Shown piece by piece: positions 53,196 to 61,877 of a DNA stretch of 64,000 nt; positions within the stretch are counted from its first letter, which is position 1, and each line of letters starts with the position of its first letter. A program made the translations under genes and the position numbers. The stretch spans positions 62,001 to 126,000 of the forward strand of contig CANGEP010000001.1 in NCBI GenBank assembly GCA_947452905.1, read 5' to 3'. The notes under the pieces are model-generated. The model was not told the DNA's origin, searched no databases, and saw only the letters and a program-made list of their open reading frames with translations. The DNA comes from Bacteroidota bacterium (GTDB taxonomy: Bacteria > Bacteroidota > Bacteroidia > Chitinophagales > Chitinophagaceae).

Positions 53196-54848
53196 ATGGC
53201 ATTTATTAATACTACTGATACTTCTAGCAATACAAGTTTTAAACAAGGCAATACCTTGTATACAATAATGCTAACTCTTGTAGCAACACTTGGAGGCTTG
53301 TTATTTGGTTATGATACTGCAGTAGTAAATGGAGCCGAGAAATCACTGGTTGGGTTTTATATTGGTTCCCCCGAAAAAAACGAATACGTTTCAAATATTA
53401 TTCAAGTAATGAGTCAATATCGAATTTTATTGGTCGTCGTTTTATATATTGTTTTTTTAATTATTGCTGGCCAGTTAATTAAATTATTAGGGTTTAAGAG
53501 GGGAGGGATGGTTGGAGTATTTATAATATTTATTTTAAGTTTTTGGAGTATATCATTTTTGCAAAAAATGATACCTGTAGATATTGTTGGTATAAAAGAC
53601 ACTGCCGATGCGGTTAAAGGGTTTGTTATATCAAGTGCTTTAATTGGTTGTGTAATTGGAGGCGCGATGGCTGGATTTGTTTCAAAATCTTTGGGTCGAA
53701 AAAAAGGTTTAGTAATTGCAGCTTTTGCTTTTTTGATTTCAGCCATAGGTGCCTGGAAGCCAGAAAATTTTAATTTTTTTGGCGTATTAGATGTGTATTC
53801 ATTTGTTATTTATAGAATTATTGGTGGTATAGGTGTGGGAATCGCTTCTATGATTTCACCAATGTATATTGCTGAAATTGCGCCAGCAAATAGTAGAGGC
53901 AAATTGGTTTCCTTTAACCAATTTGCGATTATATTTGGAATGCTAGTTATTTATTTTGTAAATTATTTTATTGCTAAACAAGGGAACGAGGAGTGGTTGG
54001 TAACCGAAGGTTGGAGATGGATGTTTTTTTCAGGGGCAATTCCAGCCGGTATATTTTTAATTCTATTATTTTTTGTACCTGAAACACCACGTTATTTAGC
54101 TATCCAGGGGCAAGATGAAAAAGCATTAAATGTACTTCAAAAAATTGCTGGTAAAGAATCTGCCCCCACTATCCTAAAAGAAATCAAAGGAACTTTAGTG
54201 GAACAAAATGCTCCCTGGTTATCTTATGGGTTCTTGGTATTATTTGTGGGATTGATGTTATCGATATTTCAACAATTTGTAGGTATCAATGTAGTGCTTT
54301 ATTATGCGGGTAACATTTTCAGAAATATGGGAGCTTCCACCGATACTTCTTTGCTGCAAACCATCATTGTGGGCGCCGTTAATTTATTATTTACCATTGT
54401 GGCTATTGTTACAGTTGATAAATTTGGTCGCAAGCCTTTAATGATTATTGGTTCGGTGGGTATGGCCTTTAGTATGGTTGCCTTAGGCTTCGCCTTTTAT
54501 TTTAATCAAGTAGGTATGATAGCTTTATTATTTATGCTTTTATATACTGCAGCATTTGCTATGAGTTGGGGGCCAGTGTGCTGGGTTCTTTTAGCTGAAA
54601 TTTTCCCTAATAGTATAAGAGGAGCATTATCTCTAGCGGTAGCTGCTCAATGGATTGCCAACTGGATTGTTTCACTTACATTTCCTATGTTAAATGATAA
54701 TGTATGGCTAACCGAAAAATTTAATCATGGTTTTGCTTATTGGATTTATGGTTTTATGAGTATTTTATCAGCCATTTTTATGTGGAAATTTGTTCCTGAG
54801 ACAAAGGGTAAAACCTTAGAGTCGATGGAGCAATTATGGAAAAAATAA
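53196..54848 (+). CDS. xylE: D-xylose:H+ symporter, MFS sugar porter (XylE-like)
   Basis: Major facilitator with 12 or more spans, inner membrane. Sugar-porter signatures: GGLLFGYDTAVVNGAEKSL in span 1, ISPMYIAEIAPANSRGKLVSFNQ (key PMYIAEIAP, RGKL), FFVPETPRYL after span 6, GINVVLYYA in span 7 and FVPETKGKTLE at the C-terminus. 550 residues is longer than E. coli XylE (491); the extra part is in the span 2-3 region (about residues 65-130), a feature of Bacteroidota homologues. Between xylA and xylB, so xylose is the natural substrate. Confidence 0.92.
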   Translation: MAFINTTDTSSNTSFKQGNTLYTIMLTLVATLGGLLFGYDTAVVNGAEKSLVGFYIGSPEKNEYVSNIIQVMSQYRILLVVVLYIVFLIIAGQLIKLLGFKRGGMVGVFIIFILSFWSISFLQKMIPVDIVGIKDTADAVKGFVISSALIGCVIGGAMAGFVSKSLGRKKGLVIAAFAFLISAIGAWKPENFNFFGVLDVYSFVIYRIIGGIGVGIASMISPMYIAEIAPANSRGKLVSFNQFAIIFGMLVIYFVNYFIAKQGNEEWLVTEGWRWMFFSGAIPAGIFLILLFFVPETPRYLAIQGQDEKALNVLQKIAGKESAPTILKEIKGTLVEQNAPWLSYGFLVLFVGLMLSIFQQFVGINVVLYYAGNIFRNMGASTDTSLLQTIIVGAVNLLFTIVAIVTVDKFGRKPLMIIGSVGMAFSMVALGFAFYFNQVGMIALLFMLLYTAAFAMSWGPVCWVLLAEIFPNSIRGALSLAVAAQWIANWIVSLTFPMLNDNVWLTEKFNHGFAYWIYGFMSILSAIFMWKFVPETKGKTLESMEQLWKK

Positions 54849-54863
54849 TTTAAAATAGTTAAT

Positions 54864-56345
54864 ATGCTTTTATTAGGAATTGATGTGGGTACTTCTTCTA
54901 TTAAAGTTTCTGTGATAGAGGCAAATAGTCAACAAATTATATCCTCAGCACAATATCCAGAAACAGAAACGCCTATTATATCACATCAATCTGGATGGGC
55001 CGAACAATCTCCAAATAGATGGTGGCAGGATGTAAAAATGGCTATCAAAAAATTAAATGCAACTGGTAAATACAATCCAAAAGACATAGGCGCCATAGGC
55101 ATTGCTTATCAAATGCATGGATTAGTGCTAATAAACAATGAGGGAGAAGTTTTAAGAGATAGTATTATTTGGTGTGATAGCCGAGCGGTTCCCTATGGAG
55201 AGGCAGCTTATCAAGCAATTGGCAAAGAAAAATGTTTAACACATTTATTAAACTCACCTGGAAATTTTACTGCCGCTAAATTGGCTTGGGTAAAGGAGCA
55301 TGAGCCCCTTGTGTATGAACAAATTTATAAAGTATTATTACCAGGAGATTTTATAAGTTATAAGTTTACGGGACAACTAACAACCTCTGCCTCCTCCTTG
55401 TCAGAAGGTGTTTTTTGGGATTTCAAAACCAATTCCTTATCAAAAGGAGTACTGGATTATTTCGGATTTAGCGAATCAATTTTTCCAAATATTCAAGATG
55501 TATTTAGTGAACATGGACTAGTAAACAACCAAGTGGCCAATGAGCTTGGTTTACAAGCAGGTATACCCGTAACGTATAAAGCAGGGGATCAACCCAACAA
55601 TGCACTCTCCTTAAATGTTTTAAATGCTGGAGAGTTTGCAGCCACTGCTGGTACATCGGGTGTTATTTATGGTGTCTCGGATAAGCTAGTATATGATAAT
55701 GAAACCAGAATTAACAGTTTTGCACATGTAAACCATACCAATATAAATGCAAGTATTGGCGTTTTATTGTGTATCAATGGAACAGGAATATTAAATAGGT
55801 ATGTAAAAGAATTAATGGGGGCAAATGAATCCTATCAACAAATGAATGAGGCTGCAAGTGCTATTACATTGGGTAGTGATGGCTTACAAATTATGCCTTT
55901 TGGAAATGGTGCGGAAAGAATTTTTAATAATAAAATTATAGGAGCACAATTTGAGAATGTAGATTTAAATAAACATACATCGGCACATTTTTATAGAGCC
56001 GCGCAAGAGGGAATTGCTTTCGCTTTTAAATATGGTTTTGATATTATGCAATCAAATGGCATGCAACCCTCAAAAATTAGAGCAGGTAAAGCAAATATGT
56101 TTTTAAGCCCAATTTTTTGCGAAGCCTTTGTAAACGTTATTGGAGTTCCTTTGGCGCTATATGATGCAGATGGTAGTGTGGGTGCAGCAAAAGGAGCAGG
56201 TATTGGGGTTAAAGTATATTCATCTGCTGAAGAAGCATGCAATGTTCAAGAAAATATTGGATTAATTGAACCTACAAAAATTAGTTTATATCAGGATTTA
56301 TATGAGCAGTGGAATAGTCAATTATCAAAACACCTAAATAAATAG
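54864..56345 (+). CDS. xylB: Xylulokinase
   Basis: Phosphorylates D-xylulose to xylulose 5-phosphate, feeding the pentose phosphate pathway. FGGY kinase fold: LGIDVGTSSIKVSVIEA binds ATP phosphate at the N-terminus, YQMHGLVLIN and IIWCDSRAVPYG form the sugar site, VTYKAGDQPNNALSLNVL contains the catalytic Asp, and ATAGTSGVIYG begins the C-terminal ATPase half. 493 residues, complete. 15 bases after xylE and 7 before the GH3 gene. Confidence 0.95.
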   Translation: MLLLGIDVGTSSIKVSVIEANSQQIISSAQYPETETPIISHQSGWAEQSPNRWWQDVKMAIKKLNATGKYNPKDIGAIGIAYQMHGLVLINNEGEVLRDSIIWCDSRAVPYGEAAYQAIGKEKCLTHLLNSPGNFTAAKLAWVKEHEPLVYEQIYKVLLPGDFISYKFTGQLTTSASSLSEGVFWDFKTNSLSKGVLDYFGFSESIFPNIQDVFSEHGLVNNQVANELGLQAGIPVTYKAGDQPNNALSLNVLNAGEFAATAGTSGVIYGVSDKLVYDNETRINSFAHVNHTNINASIGVLLCINGTGILNRYVKELMGANESYQQMNEAASAITLGSDGLQIMPFGNGAERIFNNKIIGAQFENVDLNKHTSAHFYRAAQEGIAFAFKYGFDIMQSNGMQPSKIRAGKANMFLSPIFCEAFVNVIGVPLALYDADGSVGAAKGAGIGVKVYSSAEEACNVQENIGLIEPTKISLYQDLYEQWNSQLSKHLNK

Positions 56346-56352
56346 ATCGTAT

Positions 56353-58539
56353 ATGAAATCTAAATTCTTTTTTGTAATATTTTTTTCTCTAATTATGGGG
56401 AGTGTCAATATTCTTTACGCTCAACAATTACCTTTTCAGGATAAATCATTAAACATCGATCAAAGAGTGAAGGATTTGGCCAGTCGTCTTAGTTTAACAG
56501 AAAAAATAAATGAGATGATTTATAATGCGCCAGGCGTTCCTAGATTAGGTATTCCGGAATATAACTGGTGGAATGAGGCTTTGCATGGAGTAGGCAGAAG
56601 TGGACGAGCTACGGTGTTTCCTCAAACCATTGGATTAGCAGCCACTTTTAATCAAGATTTAGTTTTGGAAGAGGCTACAGTAATTTCTGATGAAGCAAGA
56701 GCAATGTATAATGTGGCTATCAAAAAAAATTATAGAATGCATTACGGGGGTTTAACATTTTGGTCGCCCAATATTAATATTTTTAGAGATCCTCGTTGGG
56801 GTAGAGGTCAAGAAACCTACGGGGAAGATCCTATTTTAACCTCCACCATGGGCGTAGCTTTTGTAAAAGGCTTACAAGGCAATGATCCTAATTATTTAAA
56901 AGTGGCAGCATGTGCTAAACATTATGCAGTGCATAGTGGCCCCGAAAAAACGAGACATGAGTTTAATGCGGAAGCATCGATGAAGGATTTATGGGAAACC
57001 TATTTACCTGCATTTAAAGCTTTGGTGGATAATCATGTAGAATCTGTGATGTGTGCTTATAATAGATATCAAGATGAGGTTTGTTGCGGCAATAGTTATT
57101 TATTACAAGATGTACTTAGAGGTCAATGGAATTTTAAAGGGCATATTGTTTCGGATTGTTGGGCAATTAGTGATTTTTACAATGGGCATAAAGTAGTAAA
57201 AACTCCTGCCGAAGCCGCAGCATTGGCGCTAAGAAGAGGGGTTAATTTAGAATGTGGTAATTCATTTCCTTATTTAATAGAGGCAGTTAAAAAAGAATTA
57301 ATTACTGAGAAAGAAATTGATAGCTCTTTTTCAATCTTAGAGAGAACGAAATTTAAATTGGGTTTATTTGATCCAGCGGGGTCAACTGTTTACGATACCC
57401 TAGGTGAATATTCAATAAATAACGAAGCACATAGAGCATTGGCAAGAAAAGTAGCTCAGCAATCTATTGTATTATTAAAGAATAATGGAATATTGCCTTT
57501 AAAAAATGATTTAAAAAAATACTTTGTAACCGGCCCCAATGCTGCGAGTATGGACGCACTTATGGGGAATTATTATGGAGTGAATGATAAATATGTAACC
57601 ATATTAGAAGGTTTAACAGGTGCTATTATGGATGGCTCTCAACTACAATACAGAGTGGGAACTTCACTTGTTGGCGATAGTACTAAGGCTTCTAGATTTA
57701 GTACTGGAGAGGCAAGAGAGTCTGATGCTACAATAGTTGTAATGGGAATTACTGGATTTTTAGAAGGGGAAGAGGGAGAATCGGTATTGTCCAAAACAGG
57801 GGGTGACCGACTTGATTATAATATTCCTGCCAATCAAATTGAATATTTAAAAGCCTTAAAAAAATCAAACTCAAAACCCGTTATTGCCGTTATTACTGGT
57901 GGAAGCCCGATGAATTTAACCGAAGTGCATGAAATTGCTGATGCTGTATTAATGGTTTGGTATCCAGGAGAAGAAGGGGGGAATGCAGTAGCAGATATTA
58001 TTTTTGGTAAAGTTTCCCCCTCTGGTAGATTGCCTATCACATTTCCTAAATCCTTAAGTCAGTTACCTGCTTATGAAAATTATTCAATGAAGGGGAGAAC
58101 CTATCGTTTTATGAATGAAGTTCCAATGTATCCTTTTGGTTTTGGACTTAGCTATTCAAATTTCACCTATTCAAATTTAAGTATTTCTAAAGCAGCAGTT
58201 CAAAATAATGAATCTATTGAGGCTACTGTAACCGTGAGCAATTCAGGTAAAGTTGATGCGGATGAAGTAGTTCAATTATATGTATCACATCCTAATGCAG
58301 GTAATGATGCACCAATCATGGCCTTAAAAAACTTTAAACGAGTTCAGCTAAAATCGGGCGAGCAAAAAACCATCAGCTTTACCATTACCCCTGAGATGAT
58401 TAATTTAATTAACGAAAAAGGGCAAAGTGTTTTTGTAAAAGGCGCACTTAAAATAATGGTAGGCGGGTCATTGCCAACCCAAAGAAGTAAGGAATTAGGA
58501 GCTGCCGATTTTGTATTTCAAAATGTGAATTGTAAATAA
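56353..58539 (+). CDS. Secreted GH3 beta-xylosidase/beta-glucosidase
   Basis: Exo-acting glycosidase; beta-xylosidase is favoured by the locus. Signal peptide of residues 1-24 (FFFVIFFSLIMGSVNILYAQ). The N-terminal GH3 barrel has WWNEALHGVGRSG and WSPNINIFRDPRWGRGQETYGEDP (key NIFRDPRWGR); the nucleophile is D268 in HIVSDCWAIS. The C-terminal alpha/beta sandwich follows, with LMGNYYG and GITGFLEGEEGE for the acid-base region, then a fibronectin III-like domain from about residue 620. 728 residues. It should release xylose in the periplasm, for uptake by XylE. Confidence 0.93.
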   Translation: MKSKFFFVIFFSLIMGSVNILYAQQLPFQDKSLNIDQRVKDLASRLSLTEKINEMIYNAPGVPRLGIPEYNWWNEALHGVGRSGRATVFPQTIGLAATFNQDLVLEEATVISDEARAMYNVAIKKNYRMHYGGLTFWSPNINIFRDPRWGRGQETYGEDPILTSTMGVAFVKGLQGNDPNYLKVAACAKHYAVHSGPEKTRHEFNAEASMKDLWETYLPAFKALVDNHVESVMCAYNRYQDEVCCGNSYLLQDVLRGQWNFKGHIVSDCWAISDFYNGHKVVKTPAEAAALALRRGVNLECGNSFPYLIEAVKKELITEKEIDSSFSILERTKFKLGLFDPAGSTVYDTLGEYSINNEAHRALARKVAQQSIVLLKNNGILPLKNDLKKYFVTGPNAASMDALMGNYYGVNDKYVTILEGLTGAIMDGSQLQYRVGTSLVGDSTKASRFSTGEARESDATIVVMGITGFLEGEEGESVLSKTGGDRLDYNIPANQIEYLKALKKSNSKPVIAVITGGSPMNLTEVHEIADAVLMVWYPGEEGGNAVADIIFGKVSPSGRLPITFPKSLSQLPAYENYSMKGRTYRFMNEVPMYPFGFGLSYSNFTYSNLSISKAAVQNNESIEATVTVSNSGKVDADEVVQLYVSHPNAGNDAPIMALKNFKRVQLKSGEQKTISFTITPEMINLINEKGQSVFVKGALKIMVGGSLPTQRSKELGAADFVFQNVNCK

Positions 58540-58546
58540 TTGTCTT

Positions 58547-59590
58547 TTGAATAATCAAATTACAAAAACATTATTTGGAACAATAGAGGGCGTTGAAATT
58601 TATCAATACACCTTGGTGAATGCTAATGGTATGCGTGTGAGTGTCATGAATTACGGAGGCACACTTTTAGAAATTATTACTAAAGATAATAAGGGTGCTA
58701 ATGGTAATGTAATTTTAAGATTTGATACCCTTAACGACTATCTTCATAAAAATAATCCATATGTAGGTCCCTTAGTAGGAAGGTATGCCAATAGGATAGG
58801 TGCTGCAAAGTTTACGCTTCAAGAACAAGAATATATTTTAGAAGCCAACGATCATGGAAATACCTTGCATGGAGGTTTTGGCGGTTTTGATAAAGTGATT
58901 TGGGAGATAACACCTGTACCCGAAAAAAATGCATTACAATTAAATTATCTGAGCAAGGATGGAGAAGGGGGATTCCCAGGCGATTTACATGTACAAGTTG
59001 TATATACCTTAGGCAATGACAATTCTTTATGCATCGATTATTTAGCAACCACCAATAAAGCTACCCCAGTGAGTTTGACAAGCCATGCTTATTTTAATTT
59101 ATCGGCAGGTATTCAAAACGATATACTTAAACATCATGTACAAATAAATGCATCCAAATATATTCCAGTGAAAGAAAATTTAATTCCTACTGGTGAATTA
59201 TTAGATGTGAAGGGAAGCCCTATGGATTTTTTACAAGAGCAGATGGTGCAAGATCAAATTTTAAAAACCAAGTCTGGTTATGATCATAGTTGGGTGCTTA
59301 ATAAAGAACCTTCAAAAGATTCTTTTGCGGTTCGAGTATTTGAACCTGTCAGTGGTCGTTTATTAACCATGTATACCACCGAGCCTGCTGTTCAATTTTA
59401 TACGGGTAATTTTTTAGATGGCACGCTTGGTTGTAATAATGGGGAGTATAAATTTGTTAAACATGCAGGATTATGTTTAGAAGCGCAAAAATTCCCAGAT
59501 AGTCCTAATCAAAGTAATTTTCCCAATACTATTTTACATCCGAATCAAGAATATAAGCAAAGAACAGTGTATCAATTTGCAGTAAAGTAA
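58547..59590 (+). CDS. galM: Aldose 1-epimerase
   Basis: Interconverts alpha and beta anomers of sugars released by the glycosidases. The start is a TTG at 58547 (MNNQITKTLFGT); the next in-frame ATG is 26 residues in and would cut into the fold. GPLVGRYANRIG and NDHGNTLHGGFGGFD carry sugar-binding residues, LTSHAYFNLSAG a catalytic His, and CLEAQKFPDSPN the catalytic Glu. 347 residues, without a signal peptide, so cytoplasmic. Last gene of the rightward xylose arm, 7 bases after GH3. Confidence 0.92.
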   Translation: MNNQITKTLFGTIEGVEIYQYTLVNANGMRVSVMNYGGTLLEIITKDNKGANGNVILRFDTLNDYLHKNNPYVGPLVGRYANRIGAAKFTLQEQEYILEANDHGNTLHGGFGGFDKVIWEITPVPEKNALQLNYLSKDGEGGFPGDLHVQVVYTLGNDNSLCIDYLATTNKATPVSLTSHAYFNLSAGIQNDILKHHVQINASKYIPVKENLIPTGELLDVKGSPMDFLQEQMVQDQILKTKSGYDHSWVLNKEPSKDSFAVRVFEPVSGRLLTMYTTEPAVQFYTGNFLDGTLGCNNGEYKFVKHAGLCLEAQKFPDSPNQSNFPNTILHPNQEYKQRTVYQFAVK

Positions 59591-59593
59591 ATA

Positions 59594-60625
59594 TTATAGA
59601 GAGGGTCTTAGTGTTAAAGAGAAAGGAATAGGGGTATGCGCTGTAGATTGATGTAAAATTAGCTCTGCCGCTTTTATACCCATCATTTCAAAGTCGGTCG
59701 AAATAGTAGTAATGCCGTTTAAAATAATTTTTTTCATGGGCGATTCATTGTAAGAAATTACGCCTATATCTTTTCCCAATTTTAATTTTGAGGCAATTAT
59801 TTTTTCGATGAGTGATACTAAATCAATATCCATTAAACACAAATACACAATTCCTTTTTCGATTTGTTCCTCTTGTATTTGATGTACCACTTTATAGGTG
59901 AAAGCGTATTGTTGACAAAACTGGTAAAACCCTTTTAGAATTTCAGTAGGAAAGTAGCTATCCTTTGGAAAAACAATATGTATGGCATCATATTTAATTA
60001 AACGCGGTAAAGCTTGTTTTAAAGCACCGTAAATGTCTTTTTCAAAGTCCTCATAAACTGTGCCTATTTTCCCTTTTATATTGGGTTGTAATTTATCCAG
60101 TATAATTAACTTTTCAGGGGGAATAGCATTTAAAATTTCATGAACATTTTCGCCACCTTCATTAAAATGGGGAATAATTACATAGTGTGTGTAATCGTTT
60201 TTTTTATTTTCTATTAATTTTTTAAAAAAAGAATAGTCGTTATTATAAATGTAAAAATCAATAGAGGCAATGTCACCGAGCGCCTGTGCAAAACTGTCGT
60301 AAATTATTTTTTTATGAGGGCTTAGCTTGTTAAACAGTAAGAAAATTTTAAGTTCAATTTTGGTGTCTATTGATTTAATAAAATATCCTTTACCTGGAAC
60401 CGATCCTACCACCCCCATTTCTTTTAAATATTTATATCCTTTCTCGGCAGTATCTCTAGAAATTTCATATTCAAAACTCAGTTCGTTAATAGAGGGTAAC
60501 ATATCATCTTTTCTGAGTATCTTATCGCCAATAGCTTTAATAATTCCATTCGCCAATTGTAAATACTTGGGTGTGGCAGATATATAGTCAATAGCTATTT
60601 CTTGAAATAAGGGATTCTTTTTCAT
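59594..60625 (-). CDS. GntR-type regulator with sugar-binding-like domain
   Basis: Start at ATG 60625 (MKKNPLFQEIAID); an upstream ATG at 60688 adds 21 unlikely residues. The winged helix of GntR type covers about residues 10-80: KYLQLANGIIKAI, MLPSINELSFEYEISRDTAEKGYKYLKE (core LPSINELS, SRDTAEKGY), PGKGYFI. A 250-residue C-terminal domain resembles the LacI/periplasmic-binding fold (IYNNDYSFF, ILNGITTISTDFEMMGIKAAELI). 343 residues. Divergent from rhaT, so it probably represses the rhamnose genes; it ends 3 bases from galM (convergent). Confidence 0.87.
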   Translation of the reverse strand: MKKNPLFQEIAIDYISATPKYLQLANGIIKAIGDKILRKDDMLPSINELSFEYEISRDTAEKGYKYLKEMGVVGSVPGKGYFIKSIDTKIELKIFLLFNKLSPHKKIIYDSFAQALGDIASIDFYIYNNDYSFFKKLIENKKNDYTHYVIIPHFNEGGENVHEILNAIPPEKLIILDKLQPNIKGKIGTVYEDFEKDIYGALKQALPRLIKYDAIHIVFPKDSYFPTEILKGFYQFCQQYAFTYKVVHQIQEEQIEKGIVYLCLMDIDLVSLIEKIIASKLKLGKDIGVISYNESPMKKIILNGITTISTDFEMMGIKAAELILHQSTAHTPIPFSLTLRPSL

Positions 60626-60662
60626 CTTAGGTGTGTAAATTATAAAAATATTGGTAGAAAAA

Positions 60663-60701
60663 GCCATATTTTGGCCTATTTTAAGCATGATGGTGCATGA
60701 T
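60663..60701. promoter_or_regulatory. Possible regulator-binding region before rhaT
   Basis: Contains an inverted repeat GCCA-5-TGGC (60663-60666, 60672-60675) and a direct repeat GCATGAT at 60685-60691 and 60695-60701, exactly 10 bases apart, one helical turn. It lies between the GntR-type regulator and rhaT. No consensus promoter box was recognised with confidence. Confidence 0.35.
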
Positions 60702-60771
60702 AGATTAAAATACTTGAATGAATAACTTTACGTGGATTGCTTCTTATTACTTAGCCATTTAAATCTATTTT

Positions 60772-61851
60772 ATGATAGTTCTATTGGGGGTTATTTTCCA
60801 TTTTATTGGAGGATTCGCATCGGGTAGTTTTTACATGCCTTTTAAAAAAGTAAAAGGTTGGAGTTGGGAAAGTTTCTGGATTGTAGGAGGCCTTTTTTCT
60901 TGGTTGATAGTTCCTCCATTAGCCGCCTATTTAACCATACCTGGTTTTGCAGCTATTATTAAAGGAACCTCCACTAGTACATTGTTTTTAACTTATTTTT
61001 TTGGAGTTCTCTGGGGTATTGGAGGATTAACTTATGGGTTAGGGGTGAGATATTTAGGAGTTTCTTTAGGTAGCAGTATCATCCTTGGCTTGTGTATGGT
61101 TTTTGGTGCCATCATTCCAGCCATCTATTACGATTTTCATCCAGTGCAGGGTAAAGATGCTTTTTCGGTGATGGTTTCCTCATCATGGGGGATCACCGTA
61201 TTGATAGGGCTGCTAATTTGTATTATAGGTATTGTCGTGAGTGGTAAAGCGGGTGTTTTAAAAGAAAATGAAATTAATAATCAACAAGCAGTTGCGTCGA
61301 GCACTGAGTATAAATTTGCACTTGGAATGTTTGTGGCAATCGTATCTGGGGTTTTAAGTGCTTGCTTTAATTTTGGATTAGAGGCAGGGCAGTCAATGGC
61401 AGTAATTGCCAATGATACTTGGAAAGCTGGACATCCTAATCAAGGCGAGTTTTTATATCGTAACAATGTTATTTATGTGGTTTTGTTATGGGGTGGATTA
61501 ACAACCAATTTTATTTGGTGCATGCTCTTAAATTTTAGAAATAAAACATTTGGAGACTATACCAATGCACAAACCCCCTTATTTAAAAACTATTTATTTT
61601 CAGCTTTAGCGGGTACTACTTGGTTTTTACAATTCTTTTTTTATGGAATGGGCGAGAGTAAATTAGGCAATGGGCCTAGCTCTTGGATTTTACACATGGC
61701 ATTTATTATACTCATAGCCAATATGTGGGGATTGGTTTTAAAAGAATGGAAAGGAGTAAGTAAAAAAACAAACAATACCATTATTGCTGGTATTGTTATA
61801 ATCATTGTTTCTGTATTGATTGTAGGCTATGGAAATAGTTTGCATAATTAA
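60772..61851 (+). CDS. rhaT: L-rhamnose/proton symporter RhaT
   Basis: Inner-membrane uptake of L-rhamnose. About 10 hydrophobic spans over 359 residues. FIGGFASGSFYMPFKKVKGWSWES at the N-terminus (core SGSFYMPFKKVK) is the family hallmark, and YGLGVRYLGVSLGSSIILGL, AQTPLFKNYLFSALAGTTWF and MGESKLGNGPSSWILHM are further matches. Length slightly above the 344 of E. coli. Followed after 26 bases by the aldolase fusion; together they begin a rhamnose catabolic operon that runs out of the window. Confidence 0.95.
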   Translation: MIVLLGVIFHFIGGFASGSFYMPFKKVKGWSWESFWIVGGLFSWLIVPPLAAYLTIPGFAAIIKGTSTSTLFLTYFFGVLWGIGGLTYGLGVRYLGVSLGSSIILGLCMVFGAIIPAIYYDFHPVQGKDAFSVMVSSSWGITVLIGLLICIIGIVVSGKAGVLKENEINNQQAVASSTEYKFALGMFVAIVSGVLSACFNFGLEAGQSMAVIANDTWKAGHPNQGEFLYRNNVIYVVLLWGGLTTNFIWCMLLNFRNKTFGDYTNAQTPLFKNYLFSALAGTTWFLQFFFYGMGESKLGNGPSSWILHMAFIILIANMWGLVLKEWKGVSKKTNNTIIAGIVIIIVSVLIVGYGNSLHN

Positions 61852-61877
61852 TCATTATTAAAATTTAAATCTGTTTT

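Noticed and set aside
53414-53746. Leftward 110-codon frame inside xylE
   Set aside because: Antisense shadow of membrane-span codons; low-complexity Ile/Thr/Pro-rich product.
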